Source: Fibrobacter sp.
GTDB taxonomy: Bacteria > Fibrobacterota > Chitinivibrionia > Chitinivibrionales > Chitinispirillaceae
Length of the DNA stretch: 52,223 nucleotides
Assembly: GCA_012515615.1 (NCBI GenBank)
Contig: JAAYYB010000051.1
Location: forward strand, 1 to 52,223
Direction of reading: 5' to 3'
Part shown: piece after piece, positions 9,202 through 17,511 of the stretch
Numbering within the stretch: the stretch's first letter is position 1
Layout: each line of letters opens with the position of its first letter
The notes under the pieces: model-generated
Seen by the model: the letters and a program-made list of their open reading frames with translations, nothing else
Databases searched by the model: none
What the model was told of the DNA's origin: nothing
Translations under genes and position numbers: made by a program

Positions 9202-11022
9202 TCAGTGAGGGAAACATGTTGATTTTCTTCCGGCAATTTTCTCGGCTTCAACTATTGAATTGTATATGTCAAACGATGCTTTACGACCGGATTCCGGCTT
9301 TATAAATTTATCATCGTAAATCGACCTGAAACTTTTCAGAGTGGAAAACACCGGATTAGGCGCGACCTGACCAAGCGCGCACCTGCTTGCGGTTTTCATC
9401 ACCTTGCCAAGGTGCTCCAGATATGAAATGTCAGACTCGCTACCCCTCCCCTCCCTGATATCCTTAAGGCGCATCCGCAGAAGGTATGTCCCTACCCTGC
9501 AGGGAGTACAATGCCCGCAGCTCTCATCCATGAAAAAATCGGTAAACTTCTCTACTACCCTGAAAAGGTCCCTCTCTTTATTCAAGACAATAACAGCGCC
9601 GCTAGTTGAAAGATCATCGTAACTGATTGATCTTGAATAATTGTCCTTTCCAACTATCAGACCACTGGCACCTCCCACTACAACAGCATAGGGGTCAGAT
9701 GCACCAGCGATTTTCAACAGATCATTCAACCGGATACCAAAAGGCACTTCGTAAATACCGGGATAATCGCAGTCGCCACATACGCTCAGAAGCTTTGTGC
9801 CGGGACAGGTCCCGCTTCCCATTGAAGAGAACCATTCTGCCCCTTTCTCTACGATTCGTGCCGCACAACAGAAAGTCTCCACATTGTTAATAATCGTAGG
9901 TAATCCACGAAAACCTTTCTGCACAGGAAATGGCGGACGGTTCTTAGGATCACCTCTTCTACCCTCACAGGAATCAATCATGCCTGTTTCCTCTCCACAG
10001 ACATAGGCCCCGGCTCCCAACTGTATGCGGATGTCAAAATCAAAATCCCCTGTGCCGCCTATACTTTTCCCCAGAAGACCTTCCCTGCGCCGCTGCTCCA
10101 GTACATATTCCAGAAATTCCCGCAAATAGGAGTACTCAAATCGTAAGTAAAGGATTCCATGAAGTGCCCCGGTTGCATAAGCACAAATCGTCATGCCGTC
10201 AAACATAAGATCGGCTCGTTCTGTTAAAAGTACCCGGTCTTTGAATGTACCAGGCTCCCCCTCATCGGCATTGCAGAACACATACCGCTCTCTGCCGCTT
10301 CCCGCCTTGCGGCCGAATTCCCACTTCATCCCTGTTGGAAACCCCGCTCCACCCCTGCCTCTAAGCTTTGCTTTTTTCACTCCAGCGATAATCTCTTCAG
10401 CACTCATGACAAGAGCCTTTTTGACAGATGCCCCACGGGTGTATTTACCGAAAAGAACCGGCCCTTTTATCCGGATATTGTTATTGATCATTGAGCGAAC
10501 AAGCTCATGAGAGTTGTTTCCATCACCGGTTGAAGTAACAAGTGTCTGCGGATCATTTGTTTCTCTGAGGTGCCTTACAATCCCGGGAACAGATTCCGAC
10601 CTTACATTAGATAGAATAACACTGTTTATCATCAGCGAGGGAGCCTGATCAGGAATACCTATATATGGAATTTTGACGAGTGAAAACAATCCATCAGTGG
10701 TTGTCTGCCCCGGTTCTATTCCAAGTTCCTCAATTAAGGCCCTGATGATGTCGTCAGAGCCTTTAAATTCATCGATAATATCATCACCGATTCTGATGAC
10801 TATCTGCCCTTGCGGTCTTCTTGAAAAAACAGAATAAAAAGTTGCAGTATCCTCAACTCTGATCCGGGGAATATCAAGCTCTTTGGCAATTAAATCGACT
10901 GCTTCCGGGGACACAGCACGAAATCTCCTCTGTACCTCCAGCAGAATGTCAATCAATGCATCGGGGTCACAGTTTACTGCCTGTGTAATCTCTTTTATCC
11001 CGCGCTCAAGCTCTTCAGCCAT
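9202..11022 (-). CDS. hoxF: Hydrogenase diaphorase subunit, NuoE-like domain fused to NuoF-like domain
   Basis: 606-residue NAD(P)H/FMN subunit. Residues about 1-135 resemble NuoE; the rest resembles NuoF. The NuoF part shows LRGRGGAGFPTG (about 210-221, NAD site), CNADEGEPGTFKDR (FMN site), GAYVCGEETGMI and the [4Fe-4S] ligands ESCGHCTPC with a later RCALGQ. The NuoE-like domain keeps its fold landmarks (TFYSVFSRRPQGQIVIR; GIEPGQTTTDGLFSL; DQAPSLMIN). All four [2Fe-2S] cysteines appear lost: R77 and the IIDEFKG stretch replace the first pair, and YIGIP (Y120, P124) replaces CLGAC. The domain is therefore probably structural only. GAGGA precedes ATG 11020-11022. Confidence 0.92.
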   Translation of the reverse strand: MAEELERGIKEITQAVNCDPDALIDILLEVQRRFRAVSPEAVDLIAKELDIPRIRVEDTATFYSVFSRRPQGQIVIRIGDDIIDEFKGSDDIIRALIEELGIEPGQTTTDGLFSLVKIPYIGIPDQAPSLMINSVILSNVRSESVPGIVRHLRETNDPQTLVTSTGDGNNSHELVRSMINNNIRIKGPVLFGKYTRGASVKKALVMSAEEIIAGVKKAKLRGRGGAGFPTGMKWEFGRKAGSGRERYVFCNADEGEPGTFKDRVLLTERADLMFDGMTICAYATGALHGILYLRFEYSYLREFLEYVLEQRRREGLLGKSIGGTGDFDFDIRIQLGAGAYVCGEETGMIDSCEGRRGDPKNRPPFPVQKGFRGLPTIINNVETFCCAARIVEKGAEWFSSMGSGTCPGTKLLSVCGDCDYPGIYEVPFGIRLNDLLKIAGASDPYAVVVGGASGLIVGKDNYSRSISYDDLSTSGAVIVLNKERDLFRVVEKFTDFFMDESCGHCTPCRVGTYLLRMRLKDIREGRGSESDISYLEHLGKVMKTASRCALGQVAPNPVFSTLKSFRSIYDDKFIKPESGRKASFDIYNSIVEAEKIAGRKSTCFPH

Positions 11023-11050
11023 CTGTTTTCCTCAGTATCTATCTGCATTT

Positions 11051-11548
11051 CTACTTGACGTTATCTAACTCACGGTTTAAAATTGCCACGTGCATCATCT
11101 CTTCTTTCAGTACCCGCTCGACAATACTGCGTCCCTTTTCCTCCGGAACATAATCTTTAAGAAAATTGTAGAGGATAATTGTATCCTTTTCAGCTGCGAT
11201 TGCGGTTATCAGCACCTCTCGGACACTTTCTTTACCAGTCAGCTTTGCAGCAGGCCCCGCTTTACCCTCCCAGCCGTGAAGCCCTGTCATGCTCTCAAGA
11301 TAAAAGAGCATCTCATTTCCGGGATCATACACCCGAAACCCTTTTTCTACCTGTGAAAGGCCCTCTCTTAACTGCGAGAAGGTCTGAGCATGCTCATTCT
11401 CCATCCGGCATAGATAAAGGAAAAGATTCCTCTGTTTCTCAAAACCGGCACTGGCCACCGATGCTTCCCGGTAGTACTCAGAGGCGTTTTTCTCGATTGA
11501 GACTGCAGTCTGGAGAATTTCATCTGCGTTGTAACTGAATACTTCCAT
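11051..11548 (-). CDS. Ferritin-like (rubrerythrin-type) diiron protein
   Basis: 165-residue four-helix protein with two ExxH-type metal motifs: ENEH (about residues 50-53) and EEMMH near the C-terminus. Matching helix glutamates lie in SIEKNASEYY and AAEKDTIILY. This is the rubrerythrin/ferritin-like pattern without a rubredoxin domain. It is the first gene of the hox operon, 28 bp upstream of hoxF, so it is presumably co-expressed with the hydrogenase. A likely role is to remove peroxide or oxygen, or to hold iron for the hydrogenase, but this is inference. The 191-bp gap to the divergent serpin gene (11549-11739) must hold both promoters. No strong -35/-10 pair could be chosen there. Confidence 0.75.
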   Translation of the reverse strand: MEVFSYNADEILQTAVSIEKNASEYYREASVASAGFEKQRNLFLYLCRMENEHAQTFSQLREGLSQVEKGFRVYDPGNEMLFYLESMTGLHGWEGKAGPAAKLTGKESVREVLITAIAAEKDTIILYNFLKDYVPEEKGRSIVERVLKEEMMHVAILNRELDNVK

Positions 11549-11739
11549 TTTTTTCGTTCCGCTTAAGCAAATAACCTATTGTTTTCAACGGCAGGTTTTA
11601 GAAAGCAAGATGTGTACCAGATTTTTTCACTTCCCCGAATACCACACCTATCCTGATAGCTTGCCAGTACTCTTTTTTACATTTATTTTATTTTAATCAT
11701 TTCTCTCATGCTCCACAGTTCTTTATCAGGGGCCTTAAT

Positions 11740-13050
11740 ATGAACAGTAGGGTTTTTACTAATCTGACGTGTTTCTCTGTTGTCGCCATCTCTTTTCTTC
11801 TATTATCATTTACAAACTGCGCAAATCAGGAGCAGCAAACCAGAGCTTCGTCAAGCAATCTCGAAAACAATACTGCCGCCTTTGTATACAATGTAATCCC
11901 GGATAATCCTCTCTCTTCAATCTCTTCTGAATACAGTGTTGCCATTAACACATTTTCGGTAAATCTGCTTCAAAAAGTCTATTCCGGTCCGGATTTTTCA
12001 GACAGCAACGTTGTCCTGAGTCCCTTCAGTATTAGTCGAAACCTTGCGGTAATAACTGAAGGAGCAACAGGTGAATCAAAGACGGAACTTCTGGAAGCCC
12101 TCGGAGGACAAGCAGCACTGGATGACGCTAAAGATGCTCTGTCTGAATTGTTATACACCGACAAGACAGTTGTACTTCAATGCGCTGATGCAGTCTGGAT
12201 CGATTCAGCCTATAGCTTTACCGACACTTTCAGAAAGACTATAAACTGTAAATACGGTGTGGAAATTGCCGGCACCAATTTCAGCAATCCTGAAAAAGCT
12301 GCCGGTAAGATAAACAACTGGATAAGCGCTAACACTGATCAGCACATTAAAAATGCAGTTGACCCACGGGAACTGTCAGCCGGTACAGTTTCTGTTCTAA
12401 TAAATGCTATTTACTTCGCAGCAGACTGGGCCTCACCTTTTGATATCACTGAAACCAGACCAGAGAATTTTCACTCTCCGGAAGGCACCATTACAGTCAA
12501 TATGATGAAATCCGATTACAGGCATGAAATCCGCACCACTGAAGATTACACAAACGCCAGACTCTACTACGGTAAAGACAACAGGGATTTCTTTTTTCTT
12601 GACATCTACATGCCTGAGACAGAGACAATCAAAAACTTTTTAACAAACAGATGTCTGACAGCTCTTTCAGAAACTGAACCAGCGGATTTTGGTACGATCA
12701 GGATCCCGAAGTTCAGTTTTACAAGCAGAATCAAATTGATACCAGTCCTGAAGCAGTTAGGTATAAATGGCATATTCGATTCCGACAATCATGATCTTTC
12801 AGAAATTGCACTGTATTCCGGAACCGAGGAGAAGGTTCCCCTTTACATAACTAATTTCAATCATATAGCCGGAATTAAAACCGATGAAGAGGGGACAGAG
12901 GCATATGCTGCTACAGTCAGTATATCAGGAGTCGGCGCTTCTGCTCCACCAGAAGACAATATCACATTCGACAGACCCTTTGTTTACTTTATCCGCGCTG
13001 GCCAAAACGGGCTGGTTCTTTTTGCAGGGGTAGTGAATAACCCTTCTTAA
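11740..13050 (+). CDS. Serpin-family protease inhibitor, lipoprotein
   Basis: 436-residue serpin, a suicide inhibitor of serine or cysteine proteases. A signal peptide ends in LLLSFTNC, with C27 as the lipidation site, so it is probably membrane-anchored outside the cytoplasm. Serpin landmarks are NVVLSPFSISRNLAVITEGA, INAIYFAADWASPF and the C-terminal FDRPFVYFI. The reactive-loop hinge EEGTEAYAATVS (about 383-394) matches the small-residue consensus of inhibitory serpins, so it is likely active. Counting from the hinge puts P1 around the Gly-Val-Gly-Ala stretch near residue 400, which would favour an elastase-like or non-tryptic protease; the exact bond is uncertain. AGGGG precedes the ATG. 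It faces the cellulase gene, perhaps protecting cell-surface enzymes. Confidence 0.9.
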   Translation: MNSRVFTNLTCFSVVAISFLLLSFTNCANQEQQTRASSSNLENNTAAFVYNVIPDNPLSSISSEYSVAINTFSVNLLQKVYSGPDFSDSNVVLSPFSISRNLAVITEGATGESKTELLEALGGQAALDDAKDALSELLYTDKTVVLQCADAVWIDSAYSFTDTFRKTINCKYGVEIAGTNFSNPEKAAGKINNWISANTDQHIKNAVDPRELSAGTVSVLINAIYFAADWASPFDITETRPENFHSPEGTITVNMMKSDYRHEIRTTEDYTNARLYYGKDNRDFFFLDIYMPETETIKNFLTNRCLTALSETEPADFGTIRIPKFSFTSRIKLIPVLKQLGINGIFDSDNHDLSEIALYSGTEEKVPLYITNFNHIAGIKTDEEGTEAYAATVSISGVGASAPPEDNITFDRPFVYFIRAGQNGLVLFAGVVNNPS

Positions 13051-13102
13051 GACTGATTATCAGAAGAAGCTATTTACATCAGGGCATATATGTTTCTTCC
13101 CC

Positions 13103-13137
13103 AAAAAAATGGCACCCTTTATCTCTCAAAAGGGTGC
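13103..13137 (-). terminator. Intrinsic terminator after the GH45 gene
   Basis: A 10-bp perfect stem GGCACCCTTT / AAAGGGTGCC (13111-13120 with 13128-13137, 7-base loop) is followed on the minus strand by seven T (A-run at 13103-13109). It ends the leftward cellulase transcript and may also block read-through from the converging serpin gene. Confidence 0.85.
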
Positions 13138-13174
13138 CACCGTGAAAACCATAATATCATAAGCAACTACATAC

Positions 13175-14896
13175 TTACTCAGCCGTAATCGGTATCCCGT
13201 TCTTGTCACAAGAGTAAAACGAGTTCCACTCCCCGTCTGCCGGGAGGTTTTTATCTACTACATGGTCAGCCCAGGCACATGTCGGTTTGCAGCAGTCCTG
13301 CATCGTGGTAGTATGGTACCCTGACCTGAATGTCCCGTTTGCAGCAGCATCCTCGGGGGTTTGAACTGTCGGGTCCGGGAGAGGAAGGTGATCCTCCTTC
13401 AGACGGCATCCAGTGACCCGGGTAAGATTCTCCGGACAGCGTACACGTTTTACCATCACATTCCAGTTCTGATGATAAAGTGATCCCACCTTATTAGTCT
13501 CGATACATGAGCGTCTGGTATCCTCTGTCACCTGCGGGTTGGAATTTACCAATGCCTGATTGCACATCTGCTCGATTTTCTCCTGACAGGCCGAAGACTG
13601 AATAGCGGCAACAGTAGGTGGCCAACCATCCAGACACTCCTCAGGGTACCTCAGAAAGGAGATACCCCCTGAGTTAGGATTCTGGTAGGGGTATTGATCG
13701 TAAATAAATTCATCAAATTTTGTCGTACTTCCGAAATCATTATCTTTGTAGCAGGAATTGAATGCCCCATATCCTCCGGCACCCATGAATACATCAAATC
13801 CCTTTGGACCGCTGGCCTGAGTGTTGAAACTCTGAACTATCAGTGGCTTGGGGTTAGGGAGTTCAGGGAATTTCGGAGAACTCGGCTCTGGTTCTTCAAA
13901 CACGATCTGATAACATTGACAGCAACTGCTTGGGCCATCATCAACTCCTCCAACATCTGCATCATGTCCAACTACACCGTAATTAAACGGCGAGCTTTCT
14001 GTACCCCACCCGTAAGCCCTCGCATCATCGAGCGCCGCCTGAAGCATCTCTGTGCTGAAAAGCATGAATCTGGGGCAGATAAATGTCTTGGGCAGGTTGG
14101 ACTTGCTTGGGTCTTCCGGCGGACTGCAGGAGTTTGCTACCCTGCATTTTCCCCCGCAGGCAGAATTGGGATCGCCCTCTACACACCCCTGAACGAAAAA
14201 GCGGTTAAAACATTGATTTGGCGGGTTGAGGTGGTATGATGCTTTATAAGGTTCAAGAGTTATGGTCACAGAATCATCATAAGACCCTATGGGCATAGAG
14301 GCTGCATTGTAACCGGGTTTTGAAACATTTAGGGAGTCCATTACGATCAGACTCTTCTGCAGACTGCCAGTACTCTCATTGGCAGGCCTATTTTTTATCA
14401 TCACACTGTACATTGTCACGCCGCTGAGTACAGGCAGCCTGAATTGAGTGGACTCGGTTCCTATCTGCACCTTAAGAGCATAGACATTGGGCTTTAGTGA
14501 CTGTTTGAACAGGTTCAGATTGTAGAAACCGGGTGCCAATTTACTGTTGATCACATGGTAAAGAAATCTCCCGTCGATTGTATAAATACTAACCTTGACC
14601 TTTTTTGGTACATCGACAGAAAAGTAGAGCGATTTTCCTCTGAGTAGCGGTGCCGGTTGCCTTTTTTTAATCAGAAACGGCTTTGCGCTGATAGGTACTG
14701 AGATGCTGAAGCTGCCATCAGCTCCCGACTGGGTGGACAATACAGCATTAACCAGTTCAACTGAAGCACCTGCGATTCCGTTTCCAGATTTATCAATTAC
14801 CTTCCCGCGCAAAACCTGGGCGTCCGGGAAATATAAAGCACCCGAGAGAAGCAACAACATACCGAGGTTTGCGCATATTTTTCTGCTCATTTTCAT
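13175..14896 (-). CDS. Secreted multidomain GH45-type cellulase with circularly permuted catalytic domain
   Basis: 573 residues. A signal peptide (about 1-26) is followed by a carboxypeptidase-regulatory-like beta domain (about 28-65 and 190-215), interrupted by a FlgD/T9SS-like Ig module (about 98-157: KVSIYTIDGRFLYHVI ... KPNVYALKVQIG). A Cys-rich glycoside hydrolase family 45 region spans about 228-573. Compared with Humicola insolens Cel45A, residues 228-507 correspond to about 41 to the end (SSCCQCYQIVF; QSFN..ASGPKGFDVF; RVRCPENLTRVTGCR). The normal N-terminal segment comes last: TTTMQDCCKPTCAW to FYSCDKN (about 529-566). D534 and D368 match the catalytic D10 and D121. Expected activity is endo-beta-1,4-glucanase. 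Followed by a strong terminator. The GH45 assignment is confident; the permutation rests on motif order. Confidence 0.82.
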   Translation of the reverse strand: MKMSRKICANLGMLLLLSGALYFPDAQVLRGKVIDKSGNGIAGASVELVNAVLSTQSGADGSFSISVPISAKPFLIKKRQPAPLLRGKSLYFSVDVPKKVKVSIYTIDGRFLYHVINSKLAPGFYNLNLFKQSLKPNVYALKVQIGTESTQFRLPVLSGVTMYSVMIKNRPANESTGSLQKSLIVMDSLNVSKPGYNAASMPIGSYDDSVTITLEPYKASYHLNPPNQCFNRFFVQGCVEGDPNSACGGKCRVANSCSPPEDPSKSNLPKTFICPRFMLFSTEMLQAALDDARAYGWGTESSPFNYGVVGHDADVGGVDDGPSSCCQCYQIVFEEPEPSSPKFPELPNPKPLIVQSFNTQASGPKGFDVFMGAGGYGAFNSCYKDNDFGSTTKFDEFIYDQYPYQNPNSGGISFLRYPEECLDGWPPTVAAIQSSACQEKIEQMCNQALVNSNPQVTEDTRRSCIETNKVGSLYHQNWNVMVKRVRCPENLTRVTGCRLKEDHLPLPDPTVQTPEDAAANGTFRSGYHTTTMQDCCKPTCAWADHVVDKNLPADGEWNSFYSCDKNGIPITAE

Positions 14897-15175
14897 GTAC
14901 TCTGTCCTGTTTTAGTGAAAAAGGCTAAAATAACTTAGCATAAGATAAAAGCCGAACGTAAGGGAAGCAAGGGATGGATCCATAAACAGGGTCCATTTTC
15001 CTCTCTTTTCTATTTATAATTCTTCAGTACTTCCACCCTTGTTTCTCCATTTGTCCTCCTCACAGGTGTTTTATCCTCAGGTTTCTCTGGCCAAAAGAAC
15101 TCCATTTTTATAATGGTAGCCATTTTGCAGAGATGTTTCAATTAAAAGACATATCACGATATCCTCTTTAGAGTT

Positions 15176-16204
15176 ATGAACAAAACTTCGCCAAACCGAA
15201 AATTGCCGCTTAGATTCTGGATAATAACCATTATTCTTTGTACCCTTATTCTCATCCGCATTATCCTGCCCTTTGCGGTCAAATGGTACATTAACTCCAC
15301 CCTACAAAAATCTCAAGACTTCACAGGGAAAGTAGACAAGGTAAATATGAATCTCCTCAGAGGCGCTTACTCCATAAGAGGCATCTCCCTGGACATAAAA
15401 AGCGCAGATACCGCAATCCCCTTTATTTCAGTGCAAAGCATCGATTTCCTGATAAACTGGGGTTCTCTTTTTAAGGGTGATTTTGTTGCAAGGGGGGAAA
15501 TCAGAGTGCCGGAAATGGATTACATTATCGGGGTCACTAAAGTACCTCAAGGCAAACCGGTTACTCAGATCCTCAGCGAACTATTCCCGTTCAGGATCGA
15601 TCTTCTTGTACTCAGTGACGGGAAAGTCAGAGTCAGAAATGCCACTACAAATCCTCAATACGAGATAAACATGACCGATATCGATGCCTCCATACTGAAC
15701 CTTACTAACAGTCTCAGAGTTGCAGAAGATCTGTACGCATCGATGAAACTCAAGGGAAGATTAATGAAAACAGGGAAACTTGAAATTGCCATGATCTTTA
15801 ACCCTGTTAGTAAAAGGCCGGTTTTCGATATGAATGCCACTTTGACTAGACTTGACATTACAGAGTTAAATAATGCAGCCCGGGCACATGCCGAGTTGAG
15901 CTTTGAAGATGGAACATTTGCAGCCAGAACACAACTTGCCACGAAAAAGGACATCATCTCAGGTTGGATAAAGCCGGTTTTTGTTAACCTGCAGGTCCTC
16001 TCCAAGGAAGACAAGAACCTTCTGCAGAAATTCTGGGAAGGGCTTACCGGTGCCGGCTCTGAAGTTCTGGAAGGTACCGATAACCGCCTTACTACCACTA
16101 TTCCGATAACTATCCCCTTAAAAGCCTCTGATGAAGATTACTTCAGCGTAGTTACCGGTGCCCTGATAACGGCTTTTGGAAGAGCAGTTTTCCCGGATAT
16201 CTGA
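15176..16204 (+). CDS. AsmA/DUF748-like envelope protein
   Basis: 342-residue protein with one N-terminal membrane helix (about residues 12-36, FWIITIILCTLILIRIIL) and a periplasmic beta-rich body. The body resembles DUF748/AsmA-type repeat-beta proteins: VDKVNMNLLRGAYSIRGISL, SIDFLINWGSLFKGDFVARG and similar alternating stretches. Proteins of this class are implicated in envelope homeostasis or lipid transport to the outer membrane. The role here is unproven. It is a single-gene unit: the upstream gap 14897-15175 shows nothing recognisable, and an intrinsic terminator follows 20 bp after the stop. Confidence 0.7.
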   Translation: MNKTSPNRKLPLRFWIITIILCTLILIRIILPFAVKWYINSTLQKSQDFTGKVDKVNMNLLRGAYSIRGISLDIKSADTAIPFISVQSIDFLINWGSLFKGDFVARGEIRVPEMDYIIGVTKVPQGKPVTQILSELFPFRIDLLVLSDGKVRVRNATTNPQYEINMTDIDASILNLTNSLRVAEDLYASMKLKGRLMKTGKLEIAMIFNPVSKRPVFDMNATLTRLDITELNNAARAHAELSFEDGTFAARTQLATKKDIISGWIKPVFVNLQVLSKEDKNLLQKFWEGLTGAGSEVLEGTDNRLTTTIPITIPLKASDEDYFSVVTGALITAFGRAVFPDI

Positions 16205-16224
16205 ATTTTCTAAAATATTGCCTG

Positions 16225-16250
16225 AGAGGAGAGCAGAGCTCTCCTCTTTT
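16225..16250 (+). terminator. Intrinsic terminator after the AsmA/DUF748 gene
   Basis: A perfect 10-bp stem AGAGGAGAGC / GCTCTCCTCT (16225-16234 and 16238-16247) with a 3-base loop runs directly into TTTTTCTTGTTT. Confidence 0.85.
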
Positions 16251-16314
16251 TCTTGTTTCTATACGCCGGGTTTGCTTCTCAGGCTCTATAGTTTAACCCT
16301 GACTACACCCGACC

Positions 16315-16701
16315 CTATTTCCCTTGTCCCTGTTGACCCTGCTTCTGTTGCTGGCCAACCTGACCCTTATTGGACGGGCAAGACATCATACCTTTCATTG
16401 CAGTAGTATCCACTTTTATGGTTACTTCTTTTTTAAGATTCAAATCTTTGTCATATTTCATCATTTTCGTTCCGGAAATGACAATTATGGATCCATCAGG
16501 AGTCAACATTGCCCGAGGCATCATCATCCCCATTCCCATCCCTGACCCCATCATCGTACATTCCATTGTGCCACCATTTGTCTGTCCACTGTTTTTCCGT
16601 GTCGTATCGGCACTTGCTCCACCCTGCTTTTGTGAAGGCTGCTGAGCAAAAACAACTGCGGTTGAGAACAGTAAAACAAAGGCAAATTTTGTGATTTTCA
16701 T
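16315..16701 (-). CDS. Small secreted Met-rich protein of unknown function
   Basis: 128 residues with a clear signal peptide (MKITKFAFVLLFSTAVVFAQ). A Gln/Ser/Gly-rich linker leads to a methionine cluster MMGSGMGMGMMMPRAM, then a short conserved-looking segment (LTPDGSIIVISGTKMMKYDKDLNL) and a Gln/Gly-rich tail. ATG 16699-16701 is chosen because AGGTGAGG lies just upstream; the frame extends five codons further. Met-rich patches often bind Cu(I) or Ag(I) in periplasmic proteins, so a copper-related role is possible. The TPDG.I.V..G..M.KYD pattern could also be a beta-propeller-like repeat unit. I do not recognise the family. Confidence 0.65.
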   Translation of the reverse strand: MKITKFAFVLLFSTAVVFAQQPSQKQGGASADTTRKNSGQTNGGTMECTMMGSGMGMGMMMPRAMLTPDGSIIVISGTKMMKYDKDLNLKKEVTIKVDTTAMKGMMSCPSNKGQVGQQQKQGQQGQGK

Positions 16702-16815
16702 AACCTCACCTTTCATTTATGTTGTTAAGAGTTTGAGGTTATGACTGCAAATATCATTCCACAATAGTTCATTGCTGGTTTGCAACTAAACTGTTTTTTC
16801 AGATTGTGAGTGATA

Positions 16816-16978
16816 CCTGACTTTGCATCAAGGAAGGGAGGAAGTGCGTTCAAATCTTGTAGCAAAAGGTTTGAACAAATCGCAGGTGCACAACACTGGT
16901 GGAACATCTGCGACTTGTGAAAGCCTTTATGTACAAGGGATAAGTGCGATTCATCCTGATCCGGGTGCTTAAGTTAAG
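16816..16978. repeat. Palindromic ERIC-like repeat, copy A (~163 bp)
   Basis: Begins CCTGACTTTGCATC and ends GATCCGGGTGCTTAAGTTAAG, an imperfect inverted pair. The centre carries ACAAATCGCAG and CTGCGACTTGT flanking an inner CACTGGTGG segment. It aligns over its whole length with copies at 25563-25722 and 27155-27319. It lies between the Met-rich protein gene and tsaE, where no other gene is visible (16717-17091). Confidence 0.85.
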
Positions 16979-17091
16979 TGATATATGGAAGAAATCGATA
17001 TTACGAATTTGTCAGGTATGCTTAAAAGATTTGATTAAATAACTCACAGAATCCTTCAACCAATACTCCCAGAATCACTCTGAGCTACCCA

Positions 17092-17505
17092 TTACTGCGG
17101 ATACTCTATCCGTCTCTTGTCTCCGCCTTCATCTTCAAACCGGATCACCCTGGTGTTCTCCGGCAGTACATCAGGAAACATTGTCCCCCACTCAATCAGA
17201 CATACTCCATCTGAGGACAGGTACTCATAAAAGCCGATCTCAGAGAGCTCTGATGGGTCATTAAGGCGGTAAAAATCGAAATGATACACAGGAAACTTCG
17301 ATGTGGAATAAATATTGATGATAGAAAAGCTCGGACTCTTTACCGGTGCATCTGCACCCAGCGCTTCGCTGAATCCCCGCACAAACTCCGTTTTTCCGGC
17401 TCCCAGATCCCCCTCCAGAGCATAAACATCTCCCGGTTTAACTTCAGATGCAAAACGTGCCCCTAGTTCCCTGGTCTCTTCTACAGAGTGGGTAATAGTT
17501 ACCAT
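17092..17505 (-). CDS. tsaE: tRNA threonylcarbamoyladenosine biosynthesis ATPase
   Basis: 137-residue P-loop ATPase that works with TsaB and TsaD to form t6A at position 37 of ANN-decoding tRNAs. Walker A is GDLGAGKT within LEGDLGAGKTEFVRGF. SPSFSIINIY (switch-like segment) and LIEWG are further family hallmarks. It is the last gene of the leftward serS-porY-porX-tsaE unit, 6 bp after porX. TsaE at the end of a regulatory operon that starts with serS ties two tRNA-related genes to a secretion-type two-component system; this may be simple housekeeping linkage. Confidence 0.93.
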   Translation of the reverse strand: MVTITHSVEETRELGARFASEVKPGDVYALEGDLGAGKTEFVRGFSEALGADAPVKSPSFSIINIYSTSKFPVYHFDFYRLNDPSELSEIGFYEYLSSDGVCLIEWGTMFPDVLPENTRVIRFEDEGGDKRRIEYPQ

Positions 17506-17511
17506 GAATCC

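Noticed and set aside
13111-13137. Hairpin as terminator of the serpin gene
   Set aside because: No T-tract follows on the plus strand; the A-run on the other side shows it works mainly for the minus-strand gene.
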